Source: Plantago ovata (lineage: Eukaryota > Streptophyta > Magnoliopsida > Lamiales > Plantaginaceae). From it: 64,000 nucleotides of DNA. The position numbers and the translations under genes were made by a program. A model generated the notes under the pieces. That model did not search any database and was not told the DNA's origin. It saw only the letters and a program-made list of their open reading frames with translations. Numbering within the stretch: position 1 is the first letter of the stretch; each line of letters opens with the position of its first letter. Location: positions 16,457,745-16,521,744 of the forward strand of contig CM051456.1 in NCBI GenBank assembly GCA_028274465.1, written 5' to 3'. Positions 50,321 through 63,381 of this stretch are shown here, in pieces.

Positions 50321-52041
50321 TCAAAGAACAGCACTTGGTTCAGACAGGCCATGCCTGTACAAGGGTGAATCTTCTCCAAGCAAAAGCGATCGTAAGATGG
50401 ATTCGCACACGACGTGGTCGTAGACTAGCATATGACCGCCGTCTGGTACCTCATGATATCGAATCCATGGCAGCCTTTCGGCTACATATCTCTGCAGATG
50501 ACATGGGATGACCTTGTCCTCGCAACCTTGCCAGATATGAACCATGCTGTCCTTTTGAGGGTATGGATCACTTAGATCCAACGGCTCAAACTCCCACTTA
50601 CCGTAACCTACTATAAAATCGCCCAGTACTGATTCGAAGACATCACGCATCCTTACATGTCCCTGTATGACAATAATGGTAGTAAAGAACAAGAATAAAC
50701 CTTAATGATGATAAGTAGACATCCATTCTTCAGTTTCCCAATTACGCTGCACACAGTATATGCGCTGGTGAACCTTCGCCCCATAACCGTGCGTTTTAGT
50801 AGGCACGAGAGGGAAACTTATGGTTTCAACAGTGTCAAAACCAGTACGGGTTGGCTGAAGCCTATTACGTATTTCATGTGAACTTGCAAAAGTTTCAACT
50901 TTCAAGAGATAAACCGGCTAACAAGGGGTTGAATGAACCTTACCTGCCTAAGAAATTGGTAACCCGGTGATTCCTTCAATACTTTCACGTCTTTCTGACT
51001 GAAAAATGCGGAGTTTCTGTCAAGGACAGCAGACGATCTGACCCATTTCTGGGTTACTAACCAATGCAACAACCCAGGTGTGTGGCGTGCAAGAAAGTGC
51101 GTCCACTTGGAAAGGACCTTGCGGTAATCACACCGTGTTAGGTCACTAGGGAGCGAACGCCACGTATAGTTTATGCATGGAACGACTAAAGCAGTGCCAG
51201 CCAACCTATGCTTAAATATAAGGAAGCAAATCTCAACATATATTCCTTAAGTAGATACATAGCAGAAATTATAGCTAATCTCACCTGTTTGGTATTCGTT
51301 TGAGGCAACTCCAGACAGGATAGCAACCCAGTGACACTCCGATTACATAAAATTTGGCTCCCAACTGCAGCTTATCAGCTAGTTCCTCAATGTCGGATGC
51401 TTCACTGTTTAAAGATCTCTTTGGATTCGGATCACTTTCACCATAACCAGCTCTATCAAAAAGCAGAAGATAAATTCGCATTTCATTCAACAGTTCCTGC
51501 AGGTCAGAAATGATTATTAGCAGTCTGTTCTCGAAAGATCTTGTCCTCTAAATGCCGAGAAATACTGCTTATTTTACAGATTTACAAATGATATCCTAGT
51601 CTATAGATTCCTAGTTCTACTTCATTTAATCACAGATACTTTGTAAATGTGGCTTACTTCACAGAACCAGTATCCAGTTCTATTAGGATCTAAATACTGG
51701 AAAAAAATATTACTGCCTTAAGCCTCTAATCTAGCATTCAGACAAGTTCAAAGAACAAATCAAACAGAGAGTTCATGTACTTGTGATGCCATAAATTTCA
51801 TGTCCTTGGAGCTTGCAAACCCATGCACCATAATAACTCTGTGCCTGGATTCATTCTTAGGTACTCCTCTTTCAGAGTAAGCCAACAATCTGCCATCACC
51901 GAGCCTGATCTTACGAGAATCATCGTAATCATGTTCGTCAACTACTACCATAGAAGACTCGGATGTTTCAGCAGCCTGAGTAGGCTGTCTTGACAAACCA
52001 AGACAACCCATCATCAAGATAACCACTTTCTTGAAAACCAT
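50321..52041 (-). CDS. Alpha/beta hydrolase C
   Basis: Four coding exons: 52041-51781, 51496-51285, 51205-50944 and 50662-50321; 1077 nt, 358 aa. It is closest to B and A, starting MVFKKVVILMMGCLGLSRQ. It carries MVHGFASSKD, LFDRAGYGESDPNPKR, nucleophile GVSLGCY (about S142), GCEDKVIP (about D294) and PDGGHMLVYD (about H322), so the triad is intact. The last exon runs somewhat longer than in B, ending in YRHGLSEPSAVL. Two in-frame Met codons lie further upstream, but an acceptor-like TTTAAG sits just before the chosen ATG, and the paralogues start here. Function is unknown beyond the hydrolase fold. Confidence 0.9.
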
Positions 52042-52689
52042 TTTCCTTAAAGTAGACAAAAACTGAATCTTGATATGACATTCAAGCATTGTATGAGTAA
52101 ATAACTGAGATGGTAGGATGGGAAATAAGTACTAATGAGGTCATGAATAACATGAGGTTTACCCCATTGAAAAGCATGAAACATTTCATGATGTCGAAAT
52201 GTCACAACAAGAAAGTATCTACACCAGCAGAAAAAGATGACGATTTGAACTTTTGTCAAGTTCACACCATCTGCAGATTGAGCTTTTATCATGTTTTTTT
52301 GCACTTCAAAGTTAATAGATTGCATGCAACATAAATTTTCTTGCTCTACACACCTCTGTTTCCTGGCATCATATCTACTTACATCGAACATCATACTTTA
52401 CCTGGCTCACGGAATACACGTTTCACCTTAAAGTAAGAAACCAGTCAGAATGAGTTTGTAGTCTGTACATTTTCCAGTCCATACTTGAAGCATAATCAAA
52501 GATTATGTCCCAGTCAAGTTATGGATGGAATTGGGAAAACCATGTACAAAACTCATCCAAACCAACAATTGAGATATTGTTCAAAAAATTCCAAATTTAT
52601 AAATCATAATCCAAGTGATCTTCCATATATACGTTTCTAATTGATGAGTGTTCACAATGTCACATAACATTTCTGCTTTTATGCAAATT
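52042..52689. other. Spacer between hydrolases C and D
   Basis: About 650 bp: upstream region of C and 3' UTR of D. A 115-codon frame running through it has no domain and is not conserved in the other spacers. Confidence 0.4.
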
Positions 52690-55079
52690 TTACAAAGATA
52701 GAAGCGACTTGAAGATGGCCTCACAGTGAGTGGAATTGTATATTAGCAGATGCCCAGCATCAGGGACCTCATGATATTGAATCCACGGAAGTCGCTTGGA
52801 TGTATATCTGTTCAGTTCGAATGGGATAAGTTTGTCATCATATCCTTGCCATATATGAAAGAGCCTTCATTGTTAGGGTTTGGATTATTGAGATCCACTG
52901 GATCAAACTCCCATGTCCCATAACCGGCCATCATGTCTCGTAACAGACTCTCATAAATGCCTTGTTGCCGTACTTTTTCCTGCATTCAGCAAGAGATAGA
53001 TATTATTGACATATCGAACCGTTAACTTGCATATTCTCTTCATTTCAGTATGTAGCACATGGTAAATTTCCAACGGATGAACCCTTTGCAAATTTCCGAG
53101 CATTTACATTTTGCTATCTAACATAAAACTTCAAGTTCTCAAACATCATATTGTCTTCAGAATCATAACCTCGGAATTAGATGTACTAATATTGTATAGT
53201 AGGAAAGAGGCATCTATACCTGAACCTCCCTTAGAGTTTCAGGCAGCTTTTCTATAATTGCCAAATCTGAGTGGCTGAACATGTCAGGTCGCCCTTCCAA
53301 GACACTAAGTGAAGGGAACCATTTTTGGGTGACCCACCAATGAAGCAGCCATGGGGCATAATGTGCAACTCTAAAAGTCCACCGGTAACGAACGAGCAAC
53401 TTCTGAAAAGCTTGTTCTGCTATATTTGGAGGGATGCCAGGCCACCAGAAGTTAACAAGTGGGACAACAAGAGCAGCACCAGCTAACCTTAACACACGGG
53501 GGAACTTGAATTAAGTATTATGAGGTCATAATGTTAACCGAGTTACAACTTACAGCATCTTGAACTGACATTAAACAGTTTTGGTACAGCAAGCTAAAAT
53601 CGCATTAAGTGTACCTGTTTGGGATGTATTTTAGGCAGCTCCAAACCGGGTAAGCCCCCATTGACATGCCCAGTACAAAAAACTTTGGGCCAAGCTGCAA
53701 CTTGTCAGCCAGTTCCTGAATATCATATGCTTCACTTTTCACAGAACGTGCAGGATGTGGATCACTTTCTCCATAACCAGCACGGTCGAAGGATAGGATA
53801 TATATCTGAAGCTCCTTCAGCAATTCCTACATTAAAGAGAAGAAGAAAAGATTAGCAATGAAACCGGCTGAAAGAAGAATATACAATATAGTTTAAAATG
53901 TATCCAACAATTATACCCAGGAAAAGTTCTCCTATAGGTAGATATCTGAAATCTAACTTCCACTTGGCCTTAAGAAACTCAAAATTACTAAACGTGGTGA
54001 TTTACAAAACCAATCTGATCTGAACTAGCTAATTTAAGAAAGCCAACTGAAGGGTTAACATTCTCTGCACGCACATTCTCTGCACGCGCAATTAGTATCA
54101 CAAGAACATGGTTCAGATTTCAGTGCAAGTTAATTAAGAAAGACAGAAACTTCAGCATGATAGATTTGTTCATACTTCAGATATAGGTAGATGGAAGTCT
54201 TTAGAGTCACCATAACCATGAACAGAAATAACTTTGTACTTGGCTTCCTCTTTAGCTACTCCCCTCTCCTTATAAGACAAATGCCTTCCATCGGAAAGTT
54301 TAACCCTTGGCGAGAGTACAGGAGGACCCCCTGGAGAACCACATATCTTGGGTGAAGGAGGCCGTATTGCAAGATACACATAGCCACAAAGGCCCGCCAA
54401 CAATCCAACTGTTATCTGGGCAATCATGTCTACAGAGATAACCAAAAATGGCATTGCAGATGAAGATTCAATTTTCGTGTGTTTTAAAATAACTGGACTG
54501 GATAAAATCTAGAATCAACATCAATGGATGATAAAAAAATTACTACAAGTTATCACAACCGCGTAATCAGATGCTACTAGTTAGGTTACTTTTAATAGCT
54601 ATCACAAGTAAAACAGCTCTTACTTTTGCAAGTCTCCTTGCCATTTCATCAAACAGAAACCATTATATCTCTGTGTCACAGACACAATTCAGTTTTCCTT
54701 ATAAGCTTTAGTTTCTTGAGCCAGGTCGTAATAGCACCATTACACCACAATCAATCTTGAGCCAACTCATAAAACCAATTGACAACATTCAAATCAGTCA
54801 CAAACGCATCTCAAATTCTCAATACAACTTACAATACCAGGCGAAAAAACTGAAAAAGTACCTAGTTCGGTTTAATTAGTGAATCGAATAACCAATTTCC
54901 AGAAGTACTGTAATATAAAAACTGAAACAAACCCATTACAGTAAACCCTCAGATATCATGAGTAAGAGAGAAAAAAGAAACTAACTTGAAGAGATTCTGT
55001 ACGGTCCTCTTTTGCTGGATTTTCTGGTGTGAAGTCTTGCTGATGCAGCTGAAATTCTTCTTGTAGAAGTTCCAGCCAT
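52690..55079 (-). pseudogene. Alpha/beta hydrolase D, frameshifted in last exon
   Basis: Five exons: 55079-54986, 54429-54176, 53826-53615, 53487-53220 and 52979-52690. Exon 1 encodes a basic, Ser-rich start (MAGTSTRRISAASARLHTRK) absent from A-C; a membrane-anchor-like segment IAQITVGLLAGLCGYVYLAI follows. The nucleophile GMSMGAY is present. In exon 5 one base is missing around 52855-52864 relative to E (GGCTCTTTCATA where E has GGCTCTGTTCACA), and the shifted frame stops at 52812-52814. The predicted protein is 331 aa instead of about 372 and loses both the Asp and the His of the triad. The original frame stays open downstream through RLPWIQYHEVPDAGHLL to a TAA at 52690, so the lesion is single and recent, or a sequence error in a short A run. 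Confidence 0.8.
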
Positions 55080-55739
55080 TACTTATTGTTACCCTTTGTG
55101 GGAAAGAGTGACAAAGGACACCTGCTGACTGTAGATGGAAGCTAAAATTTCGCAAGGTGAAAGGAAAAGTCACCAAATCAAGACAAAAGTTTCTTGGCCT
55201 TTTCTTTTCATATTTTTCCCACATTTGGCACATGCTCATTCATTCATGGTCCCTTGGATCCTTGCACATTTAAAACAAATTACATTTACCATGCCTACCA
55301 TTTTAATGATGCTTTGGAGAGAAATGGTACTTATCAATTTAATTCAGTATAGAACTTTGCATCCATCTCCTTAAGTTTGGATATTTGTAGGCATGTTTAG
55401 ATCAGGTATAGTTCCCATACAGATTGTGATATAGTGCAAATTGCACAATTTCATAAGTTTGGAGCGACCCAACGGACAACAAGTACTGTTGAAGATGTTC
55501 GTGTGGTTCTTCCTATGAAAAACACACAGATCCGGTTAGTAATTTCCCAACCAGACGTGATCCAAAACATGATTGCTAGTACTACTTACACAGGATGAGA
55601 TGGCCAACCAAATTCGTATATATATACTATAACATTTTGAAGTATATAGGATGGAAGGACTAACAAAATTCGTCATGCCTTTGAGTAGGTAATTAGTATC
55701 ACATACAACAGTGCCATAATATCACTGTATTGAAGCATT
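55080..55739. other. Spacer between hydrolases D and E
   Basis: Promoter of D and 3' UTR of E. A (TA)5 stretch lies at 55617-55626. No gene recognised. Confidence 0.4.
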
Positions 55740-58336
55740 TCATGACAACGGCAATGACACAAGTGACTTAAATATGGCTTCACAGTAAGTGGCATTGTAA
55801 TTCAGAAGATGCCCAGCACCAGGAACCTCATGATACTGAATCCAAGGAAGTTGCTGAGATAAATACCGGTTTAGCTCAAATGGGATGAATTTATCTTCGT
55901 ATCCTTGCCAGATGTGAACAGAGCCTTCATTATTAAGGAAAGGATTGTTGAGATCCAGAGGATCAAACTCCCATTTCCCAAAACCAGCAATAATGTCTCG
56001 GTGCAGACTCTCGTAAACACCCTGTTGACGTATCTTTTCCTGCAATCAGCAAAGATAATCTTCATTACAGGTTGAAACCTTGGACGATAAATCTATGAAT
56101 TGTAACCATATTAGTATTACATTCTAAAATTCTAAAAGAAGCACATGTTACAAAAGTAGTTGGAGAAAAGCAAGTACTATACTTGACCCTCCTTTGCATT
56201 TGGCGATAGCTTTTGTATAATCTCTAAGTCTGTGGAGCTGAGAATGTCAGTCCGTCCCTCCAAGATACTTAGCGAAGGGAACACTTTTTGGGTCATCCAC
56301 CAGTGAAACAGCTGTGGGGCATATTTTGCAACCCGAAAAGTCCATTGGTCTTGCAAGAGTAGTTTCTTAAAGGTTTGTTCCGCTATATTGGGAGGAAGCC
56401 TAGGCCACCAGTAGTTAACAAATGGAACAACAAGAGCAGCTCCAGCTAGCCTTTATATTGGAAACTCAAATAAGTGAGACTGAATTAAAGATAATAAGCA
56501 CATTTTATGCCGTACAGTACCAAATTGAGATACGGAAAGTGTGAGTGGTCATAGGAGTGCACCTGTTTGGGATGTACTTTAAGCAGCTCCAAATTGGATA
56601 TGCACCCATAGATATGCCAATTACAAAAAACTTGTTGCCGAGTTGCAGCTTGTCAGCTAGTTCCTGGATATCAAATGCTTCACTTTTCACTGTCCGTGCA
56701 GGATTCGGATCACTTTCTCCATAACCCGCACGATCAAATGAAAGAATATACATCTGGAGCTCCTTCAGTAACTCCTGAAGTACAGAAATAAGTCAAATAA
56801 CCAACACTGATTGAAAGAAAATGCACAAGTTTACAGATCATCAACAAGTTGTCCAAGAAGATGTTTAATAAAGATGCAAACATGAGCATGAAAGGTTTCC
56901 ATACTTCAGATATAGGCAGGTATAAGTCTTTGGAGTCATCAAAACCATGAACAACAATAATTTTATGTTTGGCTTCCTCCTTGGCAACCCCTCTCTCCTT
57001 GTAGGACAAATGCCTTCCATCATCAAGCTTGACTCTTGGCGAAATAATGGGAGGACCCCCTGGCGAGCCACAAATTTTAGGTGGAGGAGCCTTCATTGAG
57101 AGATATACACCGCCAAAAAGAGCAGCCAATAATCCAAGTGTTATCTGGGCAATCATATCTGTGTGAATAAGCTCGAACCGTTAGATATGTTTATGAATGT
57201 TAGTAAAACTATGACTAAATCTACCTTCAGTACTAGCAGGTGACAGTAAAGTAAAGTAGTAAACCAAGACTATCGATAGCAGACCATCTCTCTCCTGCAA
57301 TATTAGGTTACCACTCATCTCACCCCAACTACCAATCCAAAATTAAAAATAAAGAGAGTAAAGAGATTTAAAAAAAAATGAAAAAGGAAAAAATTTACAT
57401 TCGCCTAAAAATGGGCGAGACACATCACATCCAAAATTTGGGTGAAACCCTGCGTCACCAGGTACTCTCCATCAGCTCTGGTTTGCTGATGGAGCAAGTC
57501 TAAGAGCACCCTTATGTTATGTGAAACTTGTACTAAAATTTCCCGTGCTAATTTAGATTTAGTTACAATGAATCAGTCAAATGTATTCAGAACACAGTGC
57601 ACCAAAACCACCCAACTTGAAAAGTTTCTATACACGAACAATTTCTGAACTAGAAATGGAAAGGAACTTCAATGCTGAGGTTTTAACAGCACAAATATCA
57701 TAGAGCGGTATGGTGTGAAAGATAAATGCAACATAGGGAGTATTTAAGCGTAACTTCATCCAAAATTTCACTGAAACACATTTAGTCACGGTACAAAATA
57801 GGTAAATTCATGGAATTCAAACCAGGATTATGTGACTTCCAAAATCCAATCTTTACATATCCAACGAATAGCTTCTAAATAACTGCACTTAAGTCTGTCT
57901 TTACATAAATGGGTACTGTTGAATTCACTATCCTAAATCATCCATTTCTTCTTTCCATAGACTACAAATTAAAACTAAAGCAGCAAAGATCTATTTGGGT
58001 ACACATCACGTTTAGGCCTTTCATCAAACAATTCATTGCACCAAAAAAATTGTTACCTATTATCTCCGTTCACTATCCACAAGCATCTAAATTACAAAGC
58101 TCATTTCAAGATTTGCCAAACACCACAAAACTAACAAGCAAGATAAAAACAATAAACCCAATTTCAAGAATCTGTCAAACATCACAAGACAAACAATCAA
58201 GAGAGAAAATATGAGCAGGAGAGAAATAAAACCTACTTGAAGATGATTTGTTTTGTAATTCTCTGAGGCTGGATTTCCTAGTGTGAGCTCTAGCTGAAGC
58301 AGCTGATACAATTTTCTTGGTGGAATCTCCTGCCAT
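55740..58336 (-). CDS. Alpha/beta hydrolase E (with basic N-terminal exon)
   Basis: Five exons: 58336-58237, 57158-56905, 56774-56563, 56450-56183 and 56039-55740; 1134 nt, 377 aa. Exon 1 gives MAGDSTKKIVSAASARAHTR and a Ser-rich end. A hydrophobic segment IAQITLGLLAALFGGVYLSM (about residues 36-55) probably anchors the protein in a membrane. PPPKICGSPGGPPIISPRVKL, GRHLSYKERGVAKEEAK and VVHGFDDSKD follow. The triad is complete: GISMGAY (about S173), GYEDKFIP (about D327) and PGAGHLL (about H355). Arabidopsis has uncharacterised hydrolases with the same SAASARAHTR start and CGSP-GPP motif. Intron 1 is about 1.1 kb. This copy and D define the ancestral-looking form of the cluster. Confidence 0.92.
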
Positions 58337-60755
58337 TATTATACAAACACAGTACTTCTTCACAAGCACCTGAAATTAATTTATCAGACGGTAAAGGGAC
58401 GATTTTTTTTCTTCCCCAAATGTATGTGATCTTGTCTTGCAGTTTCTTGATAATTTGGGTTGAAATTTATATCTTAAAAAGCAATTTTCACCACATTTCT
58501 CCATTATTGTCGGGTAAATGCCACATTACAGACAGACGTCAACACGTTGATAATTTTATTAAAAAAACCTGAAATTGGAAAGGAAACAGAAAGATGCGGC
58601 TCTCAAATATTTTCAACACAAGTACTGTATATCATCCTAATCATAAGGGTATCACATGGTGACATGGGGATGTAGATTAATTTTGCACGGAACTTCATCC
58701 TGCTCGCTCATGCATCTTTAAAAAGTGTAATTCTATTTTTCTAAATTAGGTCTCAACATAATCAAAGTTGTGAATCTTGTGATGTAATAATCTTGCGGTG
58801 ATGTGATACTTGCTTTTGGTTATGGTTGATATTGGGAATGTTTTGAACATTTGGAACATGGATTTGTATCGTTGAAATGCAATTAAAGTCTTAACCATTA
58901 CAAACCAAGATAGTCTAATGCAATCAAGGCATCAAGGCACACATGATAAATATTCCAAATAAAATAAAATGAAAAGTGTTGCTTAAATGTGTTCGTCCAA
59001 ATTTCCTAATGTTTGATTCCTTTGGAAGGGCGTTCGCAATACCATTTGCTTACCTATATATAAATCCAACTTGTAGTTTTTCAAAATGTGTCACCGGCTG
59101 ATCAATTTCTTGGAGCACTGCATCCTGCTGCACCCATACGTTAGTGTTCCATTCTATCTTTCACACGTTAACACGTTAACATGTGAGTTTGTTTGCACAT
59201 TTACTAACTCTCTCTTAAAGAAACGTCCCAAACGAGTCCATACACAACTACACCCCCTCACGTATTTAGTGATATGTTAATTTTATGCACCGATCAATAT
59301 TAAAGATATAGCTTGATTAGCTCCAATATTTCGAGGATTTGAAATACCGACCCTTCATTAACTGAGAGGGCCACTACCAAGATGATAAGCTGATATATAA
59401 TGGTTGAACGAATTTTCCATATACGCGATTAGTAAGAAAAGCAAGAAATGAGAGTAACACCATCGGTCACAATCGAATGACTAGTAAGTATACATTATGG
59501 AACTATTACTAAGTGCAAATAAGAATCACGAATAGTTCTGTCAAATCTGGGTGTTTTTCTTGTTTTCTGCGGTCTCAAAAATATGTTTTCTTTACCAAGT
59601 GTGTTACGGATATTCTCCATAACAATGATTTCTTAGAATTCATTAGTGAAATAATTAGTGGGAGATGATGATGAAGAAGATGGTATTAAGGATCTCAACT
59701 ATTGATTGTAATTAACGAGACCGCATTATATGTCCAATTGCAACATTACTGTTTCCTTTATACTTGCTTCATAAAGTGGGGATCACTAGCTCATAAACCG
59801 TAGCTACAATATTAGATAGATGAGTGCACTTGCATGGACGAATATAGAAACATATTTTAAGGTTGAGTTTTCGTATATTAGTATATCGCTATTTATATCT
59901 CTCCTAAATCATGTGTTTTTTTTAACAAAAGAGAAGAATGTAAGCAATGAAACAAAAGAAAATCACAATTTCTTTTCAAGGGACTAAAATGAAGTTTTAA
60001 GCTATTCCTTGACTAATAAAGGGGGAGAGAATGAATGCTGATATCTCCACATATCATAGATCGTTTATGGGTAATTCATCTTAATACACACTAATCATGT
60101 GTACGTATTATAGAGATATTTGACATAAAAAGGGGGCATGATCGTATTCTTACATGAATAGAATAACAATAGAACACTTAATGACATACTAAACACAAGA
60201 CTAATAACTAAAACTCTAAGCGGAATAGAATTATATAAAGGTAAATCATAATCTACTTGACTTTATCGTTGCAGATAATTAGGTAGATCATCTCTATCTA
60301 TATGGATAAGTTAGAATATCTCATTCTATCCACAAATACTGGCCTATCAGTATTATAACTCTAGACTCTTCCAGGTAATTCCCATTAATGGACATGTAAC
60401 CTGTTCCATGAACTAATCACAACTTTGACGGCATGTGTGTGATGAAATTCCAACAATGCAATAAATAAATTTAAAAGAAATAGATTGCAAATGGGCTGCG
60501 TTTTTCTTTTTGAAAATGGACACTTGTGATTTACACATGAGACATATTAGCTTAATATTAGCCTATCATTAACCTCCGGCATAGTCAAGTCAAGGTAAGC
60601 CGGAAAAATACTAACCACCCTTCCCGTCTAGGTGTGATCACATCTCCCGCACTAAACAAATACAATCCTTGTCCACATATATTAGTCTCGACCAATAGGC
60701 TAAGACTTGGAGAGGTAAGGTACTACTTTTGTATATACTCTATGATAGTTATATA

Positions 60756-60994
60756 CTTCCTCGGTTTCATTATAAAGTTCCTAAGGGGACTATTTATCGC
60801 GACTTTTTTTAACCGCGTATAGCTATTAAATTAAATTATATTAATATAAATTAAAAGTTGATTATGAAAAATACTCTATTTAATTTCATAATATAATTTT
60901 ATTATATGTTTCTCTAATATAATTTAGTAGTTATACGTGGTCAAAGGTCGCGATGAATAGTCCTTTTAGAAACTTTGTAATCAAACGGAGGAAG
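60756..60994. mobile_element. Stowaway-like MITE, 239 bp
   Basis: The left end CTTCCTCGGTTTCATTATAA is inverted at the right end (read inverted: CTTCCTCCGTTTGATTACAA), both flanked by TA. The arms extend through AGGGGACTATT and the CGCGA region. The CTCCCTCCGTTTC-type terminus is the Stowaway signature. Confidence 0.88.
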
Positions 60995-62687
60995 TATATG
61001 TCATTTAACCCATGCATCTCTCTTGGCAATCTGCCCCAATTAAAATTGAGTCAATGTCATGTCTTGTTGAATCGGTTGACCTTCTCAAAACGGTATGGAT
61101 CTCACTGCGTGTGCTAGATGGTGAACATCACGTAAAACTTGATTATATGTTACAAATAACATTTGCTACTCCAGGAGAGTTCGTTGAATGAACATTTTGA
61201 AATTCTGCAAGAATCAAAATATGAAGAAAGCAAGCACCGTGGTGGGATGTTAGCAAATAGTAATGCTTGAAGGAAGAAAACCAGCCCAAAATTGCTATAT
61301 CTGGCATAGCCATAGGCACAATTGATTCCCTCTTCTACCATACAGTACTTTATATATGTTACCTTTGTTTTATTCTTTGCATGTACACACCAAAATGTCA
61401 TACTCTACAATGTGAGACTTCTAGAAAAGTTGTAAACCAATGGAATTTTCTTATTTCTATTCCTTAAATACCAAAGGTTACTAACATTTTTGGTAAGTCT
61501 TAAATATTATATAATACCCTAAGGTGGAAATTCGAACACATTATTATGTGATGATTCGTCAGAGAGATAAGTAGTTTTATGTCATGTCAAATCATAATTT
61601 TAATTTCTAAGCCTTTCTTGCTTTTCCAAATTCCCCAAGAGACTTCCTTTCTGATTAATTTGTTTTCGTGTCATTGCATGATAGATTATGCATGGCTAAA
61701 CCAATAATTACCTAGAGGAAGAGAATCCCTAGCTACCTAGGTCATTTATTCATAAGTAATTTGTATGTAACAGTTGTTATACATGGTCACGTGATAGTAG
61801 AAGTACCGGATACGGTAATTAAATTTTTCATTAAAAAATAAATAACTTGATTGGTTCAATTCAGTTTAGATTTTTTAGACGAGAAAACATAAGCTTACTT
61901 CCAATCATCAATGGTTAAAATTATTAGGTGGATCGATGTCCAATTCACTTCCTATTTAAAAAGAATCTTTTAAATACTACTTAGGTAGATATTCAATTAA
62001 TTAAGAAGTGGTCATGCAAATTATGCAGGCATTAGGGTTGTAATCCTTTTGACTGCACACGTGACACGTCAGGTGGTAAATATACTTTGATAGAAAAATT
62101 AGAAAGACTATTTCTGTACTTGGAGACTTATAATTCACCAATGAATTTAAGCTGAGAAGATGTTAGTATTGATCGATCACAAGAAGTTTCAATTGCAAGA
62201 TCGGATATATGGATCGGTCGAAACTGATGGCTATATACAGTATATGTACTTACATCGGTTACATCTTTGATCGATCAAAACTCAAAAGTTGAGACAGACT
62301 TGGCGAGATCCTTTAATTAATGACTTGTTTTTGCGGTTTGATTAATGTGCCGCTCAACATACAGTTGATTAATTAAAACGTGATTAATTAAGTTTAATGA
62401 AGTCGCTCATACTCTTGCTATAGATGAGCTGCTCATTCTTGTGTTGTGAAGGTGTGTCTTTGCCTACTTAATCTTAATCTGTAATGTGTATACAGTTATG
62501 TAGATGATACGACCTGTTGGTTCATGCTTAAAAAAAATTAATTAAAACATGATTTTGATTTTGATTTTTCTTTTGGGGTCATTTGTTGTGTTACTTGAAG
62601 GGGTGCATTGCCATATACCCGCGAGAAAACCCTATAACTTATTTGGAAAACTGTTAATCCTATATGAAAATCAGTCCGATCGGATTA

Positions 62688-62846
62688 GGCTCTGTTCTCT
62701 TTGTCTGAACTGATCTGAACTGGACTGATTTGAACCGAACTGAATGGATCTGAGCTGAACTTATTTTGTAGTACAAAATAGTATTAGACAAATCTGAACT
62801 GAACTGAGGTTAAAATAATCAATTTTCAGACGAAAAGAACATAGCC
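62688..62846. mobile_element. Tourist-like MITE copy 2, 159 bp
   Basis: The left end GGCTCTGTTCTCTTTGTCTG pairs with the right end CAGACGAAAAGAACATAGCC; it is flanked by TTA on both sides (62685-62687, 62847-62849). The interior contains the same CTGAACTGAA repeats and TTGTAGTACAAAATA word as copy 1, with one internal segment fewer. Confidence 0.85.
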
Positions 62847-62903
62847 TTACTCATGATTAATAATTGTAATAGATTTTTAAATTAAAAAGAAAATTCCATG
62901 TAA

Positions 62904-63129
62904 GAAACTGTTTTTTTCGTCTGAACAAAACTGGATTGAATTGAACATAATTGAATTGAACTGAATAGAACTTAATGAAGCTGAACTGAACTGAATTTAT
63001 ATATAGTATAAAATACATTAAGCAAGTCTGAACAAAACTGAGTTAATTGAACTAAATGAATCTAAACAGAGTCAAACTGAACTAAACATAACTGAAAATA
63101 ATGAGTTTTCAGACGAAAATAATATAGCC
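62904..63129. mobile_element. Tourist-like MITE copy 3, 226 bp
   Basis: Ends GAAACTGTTTTTTTCGTCTG and CAGACGAAAATAATATAGCC, flanked by TAA (62901-62903, 63130-63132). The interior has the same CTGAA-type repeats but is more diverged than copies 1 and 2. It sits 57 bp after copy 2. Confidence 0.8.
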
Positions 63130-63265
63130 TAACTAAGAACCTTACCACACCACACAAATAACACACATGAGATAACTTAGTATTCTCCATGGAACCACAC
63201 AGGAGAAACAGTGAATAAGTTAAATAATTGTGCACTTGTTGATCATGCTATTGCTATGGTGCCTC

Positions 63266-63273
63266 TATAAATA
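63266..63273 (+). promoter_or_regulatory. TATA box of the CEN-like gene
   Basis: TATAAATA, 109 bp before the ATG, giving a leader of about 80 nt. The end of MITE copy 3 is 136 bp upstream of it. Confidence 0.7.
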
Positions 63274-63381
63274 CAAGGGGTTTTATGTTGCATTACTTAC
63301 ACACACTAGCTAGTACTCTTCCACAAGAATATATCTTCATCACTAGCTAACAAATTAAACACCATTAATTTCCACACACAT

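Larger units (their letters stand above)
58337..63381. other. Five-kb intergenic region upstream of the CEN-like gene
   Basis: Holds the promoter of hydrolase E on the left and of the CEN-like gene on the right, with three MITEs listed separately. No protein-like frame is supported; the longer ones at 59.1, 60.6 and 61.2 kb lack any domain. No RNA gene was seen. Confidence 0.5.

Noticed and set aside
52047..52394. 115-codon minus-strand frame upstream of hydrolase C
   Set aside because: It overlaps the leader of C, is not conserved in the other copies and shows no domain.
59320..59400. tRNA-like words near TTTGAAATACCGACCC
   Set aside because: No cloverleaf or conserved A-box could be built around it; no tRNA recognised anywhere in the window.
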